DNA from: Chondrilla cf. caribensis
Lineage: Eukaryota; Porifera; Demospongiae; Chondrillida; Chondrillidae
Assembly (NCBI GenBank): GCA_964020155.1
Contig: OZ026556.1
Span: forward strand, 4,068,501-4,132,500
Reading direction: 5' to 3'
DNA length: 64,000 nucleotides
Part shown: piece after piece, positions 1 through 12,913 of the stretch
Layout of the letters: every line of letters starts with the position of its first letter
Numbering within the stretch: the first letter of the stretch is position 1
The notes under the pieces: model-generated
Databases searched by the model: none
What the model was told of the DNA's origin: nothing
Seen by the model: only the letters and a program-made list of their open reading frames with translations
Position numbers and translations under genes: made by a program

Positions 1-700
1 ACAATTCCTATCTCAATAGGTGGCCTGTATCCCCGGCTACATTCAGAGGTGCTTAATATTTTTTTTCAATGTACTGTATAGGAGAGTATAGGACAAAAAT
101 GCTGAGCACCTTTTAGCATAGCTCATGGGGGCAGGGGTGTATCAGCTTGATGTTTTAGACAGACCTAGCTGGGGACATGTATTAACGTTTACAGCAATTC
201 CCATCTCCATAGCTAACCCGTAGCCCCAGCTACATTCGAAGGTGCTTAATATATTTTCAAGGAATGGGAGAGTATAGGAGAGAAAACACTAAGCATCTTT
301 TTGCATACCACATGGGGGAGGGGGTGTGTCAACTTGATATAATAGACAGATCTAGCTGGGGATGTTAACTAACTTCTGAAACAATTCCCATCTAAATAGG
401 TGGCCCGTAACCCCAGCTATAATGGAAGGTGTTTAATATATTTTCAATGTATGGGAAAGTATAGGAGAGAAAAAGCTAAGCACCTTTTTGCATACCACAT
501 GGGGAGTGGGTGTGTCAACTTGATATAATAGACAGATCTAGCTGGGGATGTGAACTAACTTCTGAAACAATTTCCATCTCAATAGGTGGCCTGTAACCCA
601 GGTTAAAGGTGCTTAATAAATTATCAATGCATGGGAGAGTATATGCATTACACATGTATTGAAATGTAGCAATGGGATGTGGGTGATCACCACAAAGCAT
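1..700. repeat. Satellite family A, first block (about 187-bp units, diverged)
   Basis: Head-to-tail units recognised by recurring landmarks: 'caattcccatctcaatagg', 'ccagctacattggaagg', 'gggagagtataggagaga' and 'catgggggagggggcgtgtc'. Copies here are more diverged than those at 1810-4440. No gene is visible; short open frames are shadows of the repeat. Confidence 0.85.
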
Positions 701-1795
701 ATTACACTTATATTGAAATGTACATACAAATGTATAATGCTATGTGCCATATGGACACCTGAGAGAATATTTGATCTGCAACAAAATCTATCATTTTTGC
801 TATCAAAAGGACCGTATTAGTTCCAGGACTGTGTCTGTGCATTGGTATAAGATTTATGATGCATTATGTGCACACAGGAGAGGCTGTAGTGACAAGCATA
901 AAAATTGACATTTTTTGGCTTGTCACCACGAGGTCCATAGCACACTCAGGACGGTTTATATGCATCCCAAATTGTGTTGGTGAATTTGGCACGGACGCTG
1001 AGCAGCCCTTGGTGACTACCAACGGTATGTGAAATTACCTGAGTGATCTCCACAAGGCGTATTACACTTATATTAAAATGTACATACAAATGTATAATGC
1101 TATGTGCCATATGGACACCTGGCAGCATTTTCATCAGCAACAAAACCTATCATTTTGCTATCAAAAGGACCGTATTAGTTCTAGGAGTGTGTCCATGCAT
1201 TCGTATTAGATCTATGATGCATTATGTGCACACAGGAGAGGTCGTGGTGACAAGCATAAAAATTGACATTTTTTGGCTTGTCACCACGAGGCCCATAGCA
1301 CACCCAGGACGGTTTGCATGCATCCCAAATTGTGTTGGTGAGTTTGGGACAGGTACTGGGCAGCCCTTGGTGACCAGCAACGTGATGTCAAATCACCTGG
1401 GTTATCACCACAAGGCGTATTACACTCATATTGAAATGTAAATACAAATGTATAATGTTATGTGTCATATGGACACGTGAGAGAATTTTCATCAGCAACA
1501 AAACTTATCATTTTTGCTATCAAAAGAACCGTATTAGTTCCAGGAGTGTGTCCGTGCATTCGTAGCAGATCTATGATGCATTATGTGCACACAGGAGAGG
1601 TCGTGGTGACAAGCATAAAAATTGACATTTTTTGCCTTGTCACCACGAGGCCCATAGCACACTCAGGACGGTTTGCATGCATCCCAAATTGTGTTGGTGA
1701 GTTTGGGACAGGTACTGGGCAGCCCTTGGTGACCAGCAACATGATGTCAAATCACCTGAGTTATCACCACAAGGCGTATTACGATTATTACAATA
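701..1795. repeat. Satellite family B, first block (about 358-bp units)
   Basis: Three units carrying the landmarks 'gtgcacacaggagaggtcgt', 'gcataaaaattgacattttt' and 'catcccaaattgtgttggtg'. The block ends in a short (aat)n run near 1790. The 120-132 residue open frames inside are phase-preserved repeat translations, not genes. Confidence 0.85.
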
Positions 1796-1809
1796 ATAAT
1801 AATAATAAT

Positions 1810-4440
1810 ACTTTTTCAATGTAAGGGAGAGTATAGGAGGCAACACGCTAAGCACCTTTTTTTCATAGCTCATGGGGGAGGGGCATGTCAACTTGATATT
1901 TTAGACAGACCTAGCTGTGGACGTGAACTAACCTGTGAATCAATTCCTATCTCAATAGATGGTCCGTAACTCAGCTACATTCAAAGGTGAAAAATATTTT
2001 TCAATGTATGTGAGAGTATAGAAGAGAAAACAATAAGCACCGTTTTGCATGGCTCATGGGGGAGGGGGCGTGTCAACGTGATATTTCAGACAGACTTAAC
2101 TGGAGATGTAAACTAATGTTTGAAACAATTCCCATCTCAATAGGTGGCTCGTAACTCCAGCTACATTGGAAAGTGCTTAGAATTTTTTCAATGTATTGGA
2201 GAGTATAGGAGAGAGAACGTTAAGCACCTTTCTGCATAGCTCATGGGGGAGGGGGCGTGTCAACTTGATATTTCAGGCAGACCTAGTTGGGGACGTGAAC
2301 TAACTTGTGAAACAATTCCCATCTCAATAGGTGGCTCGTAACTCCAGCTACATTGGAAGGGGCTTAATATTTTTTCAATGTATGGGAGAGTATATGTAGG
2401 AGAGAAAATGTTAAGCACCTTTTTGCATAGCTCATGGGGGAGGGGGCGTGTCAACGTGATATTTCAGGCAGACCTAGTTGGGGACGTGAACTAACTTGTG
2501 AAACAATTCCCATCTCGATAGGTGGCTCGTAACTCCAGCTACATTGGAAGGTGCTTAATATTTTCTCAATGTATGGGAGAGTATAGGAGAGAAAACGTTA
2601 AGCACCTTTTTGCATAGCTCATGGGGGAGGGGGCGTGTCAACTTGATATTTCAGGCAGACCTAGTTGGGGACGTGAACTAACTTGTGAAACAATTCCCAT
2701 CTCGATAGGTGGCTCGTAACTCCAGCTACATTGGAAGGTGCTTAATATTTTTTCAATGTATGGGAGAGTATAGGAGAGAAAACGTTAAGCACCTTTCTGC
2801 ATAGCTCATGGGGGAGGGGGCGTGTCAACTTGATATTTCAGGCAGACCTAGTTGGGGACGTGAACTAACTTGTGAAACAATTCCCATCTCGATAGGTGGC
2901 TCGTAACTCCAGCTACATTGGAAGGTGCTTAATATTTTTTCAATGTATGGGAGAGTATAGGAGAGAAAACGTTAAGCACCTTCTTACACTGCTCATGGGG
3001 GAGGGGGCGTGTCAACTTGATATTTCAGGCAGACCTAGTTGGGAACGTGAACTAACTTGTGAAACAATTCCCATCTCAATAGGTGGCTCGTAACTCCAGC
3101 TACATTGGAAAGTGCTTAGAATTTTTTCAATGTATGGGAGAGTATAGGAGAGAAAACGTTAAGCACCTTTCTGCATAGCTCATGGGGGAGGGGGCGTGTC
3201 AACTTGATATTTCAGGCAGACCTAGTTGGGGACGTGAACTAACTTGTGAAACAATTCCCATCTCAATAGGTGGCTCGTAACTCCAGCTACATTGGAAGGG
3301 GCTTAATATTTTTTCAATGTATGGGAGAGTATATGTAGGAGAGAAAACGTTAAGCACCTTTTTGCATAGCTCATGGGGGAGGGGGCGTGTCAACTTGATA
3401 TTTCAGGCAGACCTAGTTGGGGACGTGAACTAACTTGTGAAACAATTCTCATCTCGATAGGTGGCTCGTAACTCCAGCTACATTGGAAGGTGCTTAATAT
3501 TTTCTCAATGTATGGGAGAGTATAGGAGAGAAAACGTTAAGCACCTTTTTGCATAGCTCATGGGGGAGGGGGCGTGTCAACTTGATATTTCAGGCAGACC
3601 TAGTTGGGGACGTGAACTAACTTGTGAAACAATTCCCATCTCGATAGGTGGCTCGTAACTCCAGCTACATTGGAAGGTGCTTAATATTTTTTCAATGTAT
3701 GGGAGAGTATATGTAGGAGAGAAAACGTTAAGCACCTTTTTGCATAGCTCATGGGGGAGGGGGCGTGTCAACGTGATATTTCAGGCAGACCTAGTTGGGG
3801 ACGTGAACTAACTTGTGAAACAATTCCCATCTCGATAGGTGGCTCGTAACTCCAGCTACATTGGAAGGTGCTTAATATTTTTTCAATGTATGGGAGAGTA
3901 TAGGAGAGAAAACGTTAAGCACCTTTCTGCATAGCTCATGGGGGAGGGGGCGTGTCAACTTGATATTTCAGGCAGACCTAGTTGGGGACGTGAACTAACT
4001 TCTGTAACAATTCCCATCTCAATAGGTGGCTCGTAACTCCAGCTACATTGGAAGGTGCTTAACATTTTTTCAATGTATGGGAGAGTATAGGAGAGAGAAC
4101 GTTAAGCACCTTTTTGCATAGCTCATGGGGGAGGGGGCGTGTCAACTTGATATTTTAGGCAGACCTAGTTGGGGACGTGAACTAACTTGTGAAACAATTC
4201 CCATCTCAATAGGTGGCTCGTAACTCCAGCTACATTGGAAGGTGCTTAACATTTTTCAATGTATGGGAGAGTATAGGAGAGAAAACGTTAAGCACCTTTT
4301 TTCATAGCTCATGGGGGAGGGAGCGTGTCAACTTGATATTCTAGGCAGACCTAGTTGGGGCCATGAACTTACTTATGAAATAATTCCCATCTCAATAGAT
4401 GGCTAGTAATCGCTGCTACATTCGAAGGTGCTTAGTGTAC
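1810..4440. repeat. Satellite family A, main block (about 187-bp units, homogenised)
   Basis: About fourteen head-to-tail units, many nearly identical (for example starting near 2503, 2690 and 2877). This indicates recent homogenisation or unequal crossing-over. No coding signal; the recurring 64-residue minus-strand frame is a repeat shadow. Confidence 0.88.
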
Positions 4441-4539
4441 TTTCAAAGCATGGGAGAGTATACTTATTGAAACATACATACAAATGGTTAAATGCTAAGT
4501 GCCACATGGACATCTGGGAGAAATTTAGATTGACAACAA

Positions 4540-6175
4540 AATCTATCATTTTTGTTATCAAAAGGACCATATTAGTTCCAGGAGTGTGTCCGTGCATTCG
4601 TATTAGATCTATGATGCATTATGTGCACACAGGAGAGGTCGTGGTGACAAGCATAAAAATTGACATTTTTTGGCTTGTCACCACGAGGCCCATAGCACAC
4701 CCAGGACGGTTTGCATGCATCCCAAATTGTGTTGGTGAGTTTGGCACGGACACTGGGCAGCCCTTGGTGACCAGCAACTTGATGTTAAATCACCTGAGTT
4801 ATCACTACAAGGCGTATTACACTCATATTGAAATGTACATACAATGTATAGTGCTATGTACCATATGGACAGCTGAGAGAATTTTCATCAGCAACAAAAC
4901 CTATCATTTTTGCTATCAAAAGGACTGTATTGGTTCCAGGAGTGTGTCCATGCATTCGTATTAGATCTATGATGCATTATGTGCACACAGGAGAGGTCGT
5001 GGTGACAAGCATAAAAATTGACATTTTTTGGCTTGTCACCACGAGGCCCATAGCACACCCAGGACGGTTTGCATGCATCCCAAATTGTGTTGGTGAGTTT
5101 GGCACGGACACTGGGCAGCCCTTGGTGACCAGCAACTTGATGTCAAATCACCTGAGTTATCACTACAAGGCGTATACACTTATATTGAAATGTACATACA
5201 AATGTATAATGTTATGTGCCATATGGGCACCTGAGGGAATTCTTGATCAGCGACAAAACCTATCATTTTTGCTATCTAAAGGACCGTATTGGTTCCAGGA
5301 GTGTGTCCGTGCATTCGTATTAGATCTATAATGCATTATGTGCACACAGGAGAGGTCGTGGTGACAAGCATAAAAATTGACATTTTTTGGCTTGTCACCA
5401 CGAGGCCCATAGTACACCCAAGACGGTTTGCATGCATCCCAAATTGTGTTGGTGAGTTTGGCACGGACACTGGGCAGCCCTTGGTGACCAGCAACTTGAT
5501 GTCAAATCACCTGAGTTATCACCACAAGGCGTATTACACTCATATTGAAATGTACATACAATGTATAGTGCTATGTACCATATGGACACCTGAGAGAATT
5601 TTTATCAGCAATAAAACCTATCATTTTTGCTATCAAAAGGACCGTATTGGTTCCAGGAGTGTGTCCGTGCATTCGTATTAGATCTATGATGCATTATGTG
5701 CACACAGGAGAGGTCGTGGTGACAAGCATAAAAATTGACATTTTTTGGCTTGTCACCACGAGGTCCATAGCACACCCAGGACGGTTTGCATGCATCCCAA
5801 ATTGTGTTGGTGAGTTTGGCACGGACACTGGGCAGCCCTTGGTGACCAGCAACTTGATGTCAAATCACCTGAGTTATCACCACAAGGCGTATTACACTCA
5901 TATTGAAATGTACATACAATGTATAGTGCTATGTACCATATGGACAGCTGAGAGAATTTTCATCAGCAACAAAACCTATCATTTTTGCTATCTAAAGGAC
6001 CGTATTGGTTCCAGGAGTGTGTCCGTGTATTCGTATTAGATCTATGATGCATTATGTGCACACAGGAGAGGTCGTGGTGACAAGCATAAAAATTGACATT
6101 TTTTGGCTTGTCACCACGAGGCCCATAGCACACCCAGGACGGTTTGCATGCATCCCAAATTGTGTTGGTGAGTTT
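4540..6175. repeat. Satellite family B, second block (358-bp units)
   Basis: About four and a half units with period 358-359 bp: the same open frame recurs at 4930, 5289, 5647 and 6005. Copies differ by a few percent and share landmarks with the block at 701-1795. Both borders are junctions with family A. Confidence 0.88.
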
Positions 6176-6480
6176 GTGCTTAGGATTTCCTCTCCTATAC
6201 TCTCCCATTCATTGAAAGAACATTAAAACCTCCAAATGTAGCTGGGGTTATCAGTTAGCTACGGAGATGGGAATTGTTTCATAAGTTAGTTTATATCTTC
6301 AACTAGGTCTGGTGAAAATATCAGGTTGATACGCCAACTTTCCCATCAGCTATTGAAGTATGTGCTAAGTGTTTTCTCTCCTATACTATCCAATACATCG
6401 AAAAATATTAAGCACCTCCGAATGTAGCTGGGGTTATGAGTTAGCTACGGAGATGAGAATAGTTTCAAATAGTTCAAATA
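6168..6480. repeat. Inverted copies of satellite family A at the array edge
   Basis: The reverse complement of family A appears here ('tctcctatactctcccattc', 'aatgtagctggggttat', 'gagatgggaattgtttc'), almost two units long. Family A therefore occurs in both orientations, with family B between. Confidence 0.75.
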
Positions 6481-6604
6481 GTTGACGTCTCCACAATCCC
6501 AGAGGTGCTCCAGACCTGGTGACCAACAAGATACGTACCTTTTGTCACAGGTCAGAAACACTCATATGATACATATAATTATTATACGTTTGTATGTACA
6601 TTCA

Positions 6605-6835
6605 TATAATATAGGTGTACCATGTATCATGTATCGGTGTATAGGGTTCATATATAGGTGTACCATGTATCATGTATCAGTGTATAGGGTTCATATATAG
6701 GTGACCATGTATCATGTATAGGTGTATAGGGTTCATATATAGGTGTACCATGTATCATGTATCGGTGTATAGGGTTCATATATAGGTGACCATGTATCAT
6801 GTATAGGTGTATAGGGTTCATATATAGGTGACCAG
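6605..6835. repeat. Minisatellite around 'agggttcatatataggtg'
   Basis: Five or so tandem units built from 'tatagggttcatatataggt' and 'accatgtatcatgtat', with length variants. The flanking 6836-7111 sequence is AT-rich and shows no gene; it is the 3' flank of the CLC gene. Confidence 0.8.
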
Positions 6836-7111
6836 GTCATATCGTACATATACCATCATAATATATGATGTATTATAAACAAATGTTACTGTATACGGCT
6901 GTACAACGTCATATTTATACACATTTGCATAAGAGATAAGCTGCTATAAAGTGACTATCTTCATATAGCTGCTGTGATATAGTTGTCCAAATGGACTGAA
7001 AAGAGTGAGGTATTCTTCTATTCAAGCAAACAATAATTACAATGTCATGTGTACGTACATATCACAAAAATATATGTGCATTAATAATAATTTATAACTC
7101 CCGAATGTGCT

Positions 7112-10100
7112 TCAATCGCAGACAAAGTCAAGCTCGATAATTTCAGACTTTCCACAGGATCCGTGCAGTCTGTACCGAGCTAGGTCTTTCCGAGTGATGA
7201 TCCCAATCACCTAACACAGTACACAAACCAAGTAGCAGCACTGCACTTGCAAAGATGGGACACGCACAGACAGTGTCCATGGGTGACGCTTCGTACATAC
7301 CTTGTTATTTCTGTCCACAATGACCAGATGTCTCAGCCCAACATATCGAAACTGGTTAAATAATCTCTTGTAACGGAAATCCTAATGACAAGTAGAGAAT
7401 GCACTCAAACACACACTGTCATCAATAGTTATGAGTATGATTGTTGGTTCTGACACTGTTGTATGGCATTACAGTCCAACTTGGTTAGTCCACTGAGAGG
7501 TACATGAGATTTGTGTACCTAATCAGAAGTACTTGCTGTCAGTACTAGTTGACACAGTGTACCAAGGCTATAGTGAAGTAACCAGGAGTGTGTACTATCT
7601 AGAATTGTGTACTAACTATAGGAGTGTGTGCTAACCAGGGATGTGTACTAACCAGGAGCGTGTACTAACCAGGAGCATGTACTAACCAGGAGTGTGTACT
7701 AACCAGGAGTATGTAATAACCAAGAGCATGTACTAACCAGGAGTGTGTACTAACCAGGAGTATGTAATAACCAAGAGTGTGTACTAACCAGGAGTGTGTA
7801 CTAACCAGGAGTATGTACTAACCAGGAGTGTGTACTAACCAGGAGTGTGTACTAACCAGGAGTGTGTACTAACCAGGAGCATTTGCTAATTGGGAGTGTG
7901 TACGCTAACCAGAAACATGTATTAACCAGGAACATGTCCAATTCAGAAGTATGTACCAATCAAAATGTGTACCAACAGGGTATTCACATACCATGTAAGT
8001 GTCACTATATTCTTATAGGAAGAAAGGTATGTACAAAAACAAAAACGGGAACTACAGTGAAGTACAGTGCATGGTTGATGCAGAAACGTACGTTATAAGC
8101 ACAGTAAGTGGAGTGGTTCATGTAGGGTTGGAAGTCAATGTACATCTCCAGTTCATCAGTGCCAAACTGGAAGGTCTGGAGGAGAAATTCAAACACAAAG
8201 CCGACTAGCAGCAAGTACACACACGCATGCATATGACAGTGTTGTGCATCCACAACAGGCCTACGCAATTATTATGATAATACGATTATAATTCTCAACT
8301 TCATCATCAAGGTGATGACGATGAGTTAAGTGTTATTGCGATAACACTTCCTTCCTTCTTTATTCCCGAAAATGTACAAGTGTTGGTGTTTTCAGCTAAA
8401 AAAAACTACATTGGAATTATTTCTGAATTGCTCAAAACATAGCTTCACCAGTTTTAACAGTTTATTCCATATACAGTACTTTCAATATATTTTTTTTGGA
8501 TTGAGTGTAATGTTACAATTCAAATAACAATAGAAAACTAAAAATTGTGTCATTATGTAATTATCACCATAATCGTAATAATGATGCATCATTGGTGATA
8601 CAGGTTAATTTTACCATTATTGCACATGCCTAATCCACAGGTACTCACATTTACACCAGGAAATCTTGGGTATGCTTCTGAGAATTCTTTGGTCCCCAGA
8701 GGATTTATTGCTGATGCCAGCTCCTGAGATTTACCAAAAACCTGTATCGTAGCAAATTAGACAGCAAACTATCAAATAAGCAAGTTATTTTCATAAAATC
8801 AAAATACTACCTGGTATTTGAGGAGAATTACTATTTGAGAACGAAGAATCAATCCTCTGAAAGTTCCATACGTTCGTATATCATCGTGCTATGGAATGAT
8901 GAATGAAGGGATACGGAGGAAAAAAAAAAATAAAAAAAGTGCGTTGGCCGGGAATCGAACCCGGATCTACTGCTTGGAAGGCAACAATGCTAACCTTTAC
9001 ACCACCAACGCAACGTACTAAATTCTTGAGAAATGACGTATATAAACAATTAACGAACTCACCAATCCTGGTTCGCCATCAACCACAGGAAAACCGTTGT
9101 GCCTGGTTGTCTTCAAGATATGTATGACCGTCTTCACCTGCGATAAAGTGGGATTGGAATACTGAACCAACTGGGCAGCTAAACCACTGTGTTGTGGTGA
9201 ATATACCTTTTCTATTGTCTTGAACGTAACAACAGGTGTACTCATCACATCTCTAGAGTGAAGTATTTGAGGGAAGAATCCGTTACATACCAGACATTCA
9301 CGATAGCTGTGTAGCTCTCACATGTGTATCTGAAGACTTACATACATGTACTAGTTCACAAGCATATGTAGATAAGTATAGACGTCTTTTACACTAGTTT
9401 GAGTAACATAACCAATTTTGCATCAGCATTGCATGAGCTACTGTATGTAGCTACCTGTGTGACACCAGACATGACTGAATCAGAAATGAACGTACGTGGC
9501 TAGAATCCCTTCTGTGAGTGGTGAGGGTTCCCATGGCAACAGAGGTATACTATTCAGCTCAATGTGGATGTCGTATAGACCCTACACACGTGATGGTGCA
9601 ACACAATAATATTATAGACATGTGGACACACATGGACGCACATGGACAAACATGGACACACATGGGAAGACGTGGACACACATGGACAAACATGGACAGA
9701 CATGGACAGACGTGGACACACATGTGTAAACACACACAGACAGACATGGACACACATGGACATGTGTAAACACACACAGACAGACGTGGACACACATGGG
9801 AAGACATGGACACACACGGACAAACATGGACAGACACGAACACATGGACACACACCGACAGATGTAGACACACATCAACACACACAAATACTCATGGACA
9901 CATATGAACATACATTGTAGCAAGGGCCATAGATGAACAATGGCTTACTTCATTGAATATATCTCCTACCCACTTTGCTACCATAATGGACAGCATGATG
10001 GGCAGACCATATGTGAGGTCTTGTGTGGCCTCCATTACGATAACTGTGAGGCTAATTGTCATCCGCACTACACCACCTAGTAGGGGTAGGGTGGATAGTG

Positions 10101-10187
10101 ATGACAAAGCATACACATATAATATGCAGTATATGCATGTATGTGCAGACTACAATCACATATCTAATGTGGTTCCTTACACACAAA

Positions 10188-10258
<71 letters not shown>

Positions 10259-12570
10259 AACACACACACACACACTCACAAATACATACACACACACATA
10301 CACACACACCTAGCATAGCCGAGGCACCAATGAGAGCATATCTACCAGGTGAAGAGAACCTCTGCAAAATGGTATTGATACATCACAGTGAACACCTTCA
10401 TCACAATATAAACCAGCTACTGATCATGAAACAAACAGTAAAGAGTTCAGAACTCACATAGCCTGGAGGGATTGGGAGATAGTCGTTGATGATTTTACCG
10501 ATGACTCTCCCCCAGGATGCCCCCACCAGCAAGCTGGGGACGAAGAGTCCACTGGACACCATCAGCCCGTAGGTCCAACATGCCAAGAAGTAGTACAGTA
10601 GGAAGAAGACAAACAGGAGGAGGGGACTGTAGGACACTGGAGGGAGGGCAATGAATATACTTGAAGAGGGCAATGAATATACTTGAGAATGGATATAATA
10701 TTATTATATAATGCTGACAATTGAGAGGGGGCACATCTGGGACACAATGCAACCTCGAAGACATTGCACGTACTGAGCTGTTATAACGGAGTGTAGTAGT
10801 ACTGACTGTAACGTGTATCTGTGGAACCCACTCCTTGTCAGGCAACACACAAGGAATCCATTCTGTTTGGACTACACATTACATTTGAATAAGCAGGTCA
10901 TCATCAAGGGGGACCGGGGTAGGTCCCTCTTGAAGAAATATTTAGCAAACATAATAATTGAAAGAGAGTCCCACACACACACACACTCCTACATCTCCAT
11001 GGAATTTGACAGAATTCACAATGATAACAAAGCTCATAGTGGTCTGCCCATGTGAAGCTAGGGCAGCCTGCCACCATCACGAGGTCAGACACTGTCCTCC
11101 CATACATGATCTCCCTTGTAAGACTTCAAAACGGTTTTGCATTACATGTGTTACACTACCATGACACTATGACCACACTCGGCTGTTGTGCACTTTGGAC
11201 CACTTCTCACACCCCAGCCAAACCCATCTTACATGTACGTATGCTCCAAGCCTGGATGGACTGGACTCTCACCTTTTGGGTCATGGAAGAGGTTCTTGAT
11301 GGACTCTTCTGGTGTGCTCAAGAACAGAGTGGCGATGGTGTTGTATTCTCCTTCCTTACAGAACAACTACAAGAACAAAATAACCATTGTCCAACAAGGT
11401 ACGTGCCTATGTGTGTACATATGACAGAAGCTACAAATGATACGGTTAGACCTCTTCACAACAACAGTCTCTCTATAACAATATGTCTTGTCAAAACAGA
11501 TGTACGTACACTTATACAGTAATTGTATTGATTACAACAGCAAACTGGATATAATGACAGGGAAAGTAAGGAACCAAGGGTGATGATGAGAAGAGGTTAG
11601 ACTGCATTATTGTACACATGTGGACACACATACGTATGTAGGTACACCCATACACACCACCCACTTTCACGGTCCCTCCATAAGTGTCCTGGTAGGGCTC
11701 CTCGGTCCCAATAGGCTGGCATTCGGGCGACAAGAACACAGTCATAAAGGACACAGTAACCGTCATTGTCACAACAATGAGGGGTTCCAAGAAACGCTGC
11801 AAGCGAGTGCGAATGTACCTACGTGTGTGGAGGATAGAGGAAAAGTAGCAAAGAGTACATTTTGGGAACATCCATTTACAGTGTACAACAAGAAGTGTTT
11901 GGGGTACCTACCTACAGTAGTCTCAGTATCATACCATGAATATTTGTACATGTAGAGATATACGTATGTACGTAAGTACTCTGTGTGCATCTAGTCACAC
12001 ACGTACACACTTACACACTTCCATACATGTAGCAGGCTGACACATACAGTATATAAATGCTGGCATACCTCCTTCTGAAGAGGGTCAAGTGGAAGTTGAT
12101 GCAGTTGAACAGAGCACCAAGAATACCACCTAAGAAGTGAAGGAAATGAATACACACTAGAGCCTAACCTTCAGTGCTCAACCCAAAGCTAGTCTCAACA
12201 CAGATACACCCCCACACATGCCCAAGCCAACACCTACACATCTGTAAAATACTACCTAAGTACCTACGTACCTATAGCACCAAGGATGATGAAGATTGGT
12301 ATCTCGAACCATTCGTAAGAGCTCTCCTCTTCTGCTGGGAACCGGCCAAAGTTGATGATACCATTAAAGGTGAGATCACCAGGATGATTGTGGTACGCTG
12401 ACAGGATCACATTGAGTGTGAAGGCTGAAGCCATGGAGGCAAAAAACTACAGAGGGAGAAAAACTACAGGTCAGCAGTTAGCATATCAAATTGTTTCAGT
12501 AGATTTGGACCATTAATTGTGATGTTAAAAGGAAACAAATTGTGGGAAGTACACTATCTGTGTAGCAAGA

Positions 12571-12642
<72 letters not shown>

Positions 12643-12648
12643 CACATA

Positions 12649-12713
<65 letters not shown>

Positions 12714-12719
12714 CACATA

Positions 12720-12764
<45 letters not shown>

Positions 12765-12770
12765 CACATA

Positions 12771-12821
<51 letters not shown>

Positions 12822-12827
12822 CACATA

Positions 12828-12913
<86 letters not shown>

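Noticed and set aside
1..4440. CRISPR array
   Set aside because: Long tandem units without unique spacers in a eukaryotic, intron-bearing context; no cas genes.
1043..6226. Recurrent 120-178 residue open frames ending in similar peptides
   Set aside because: They recur with the satellite period and share no start, splice or codon signature; they are translations of satellite family B.
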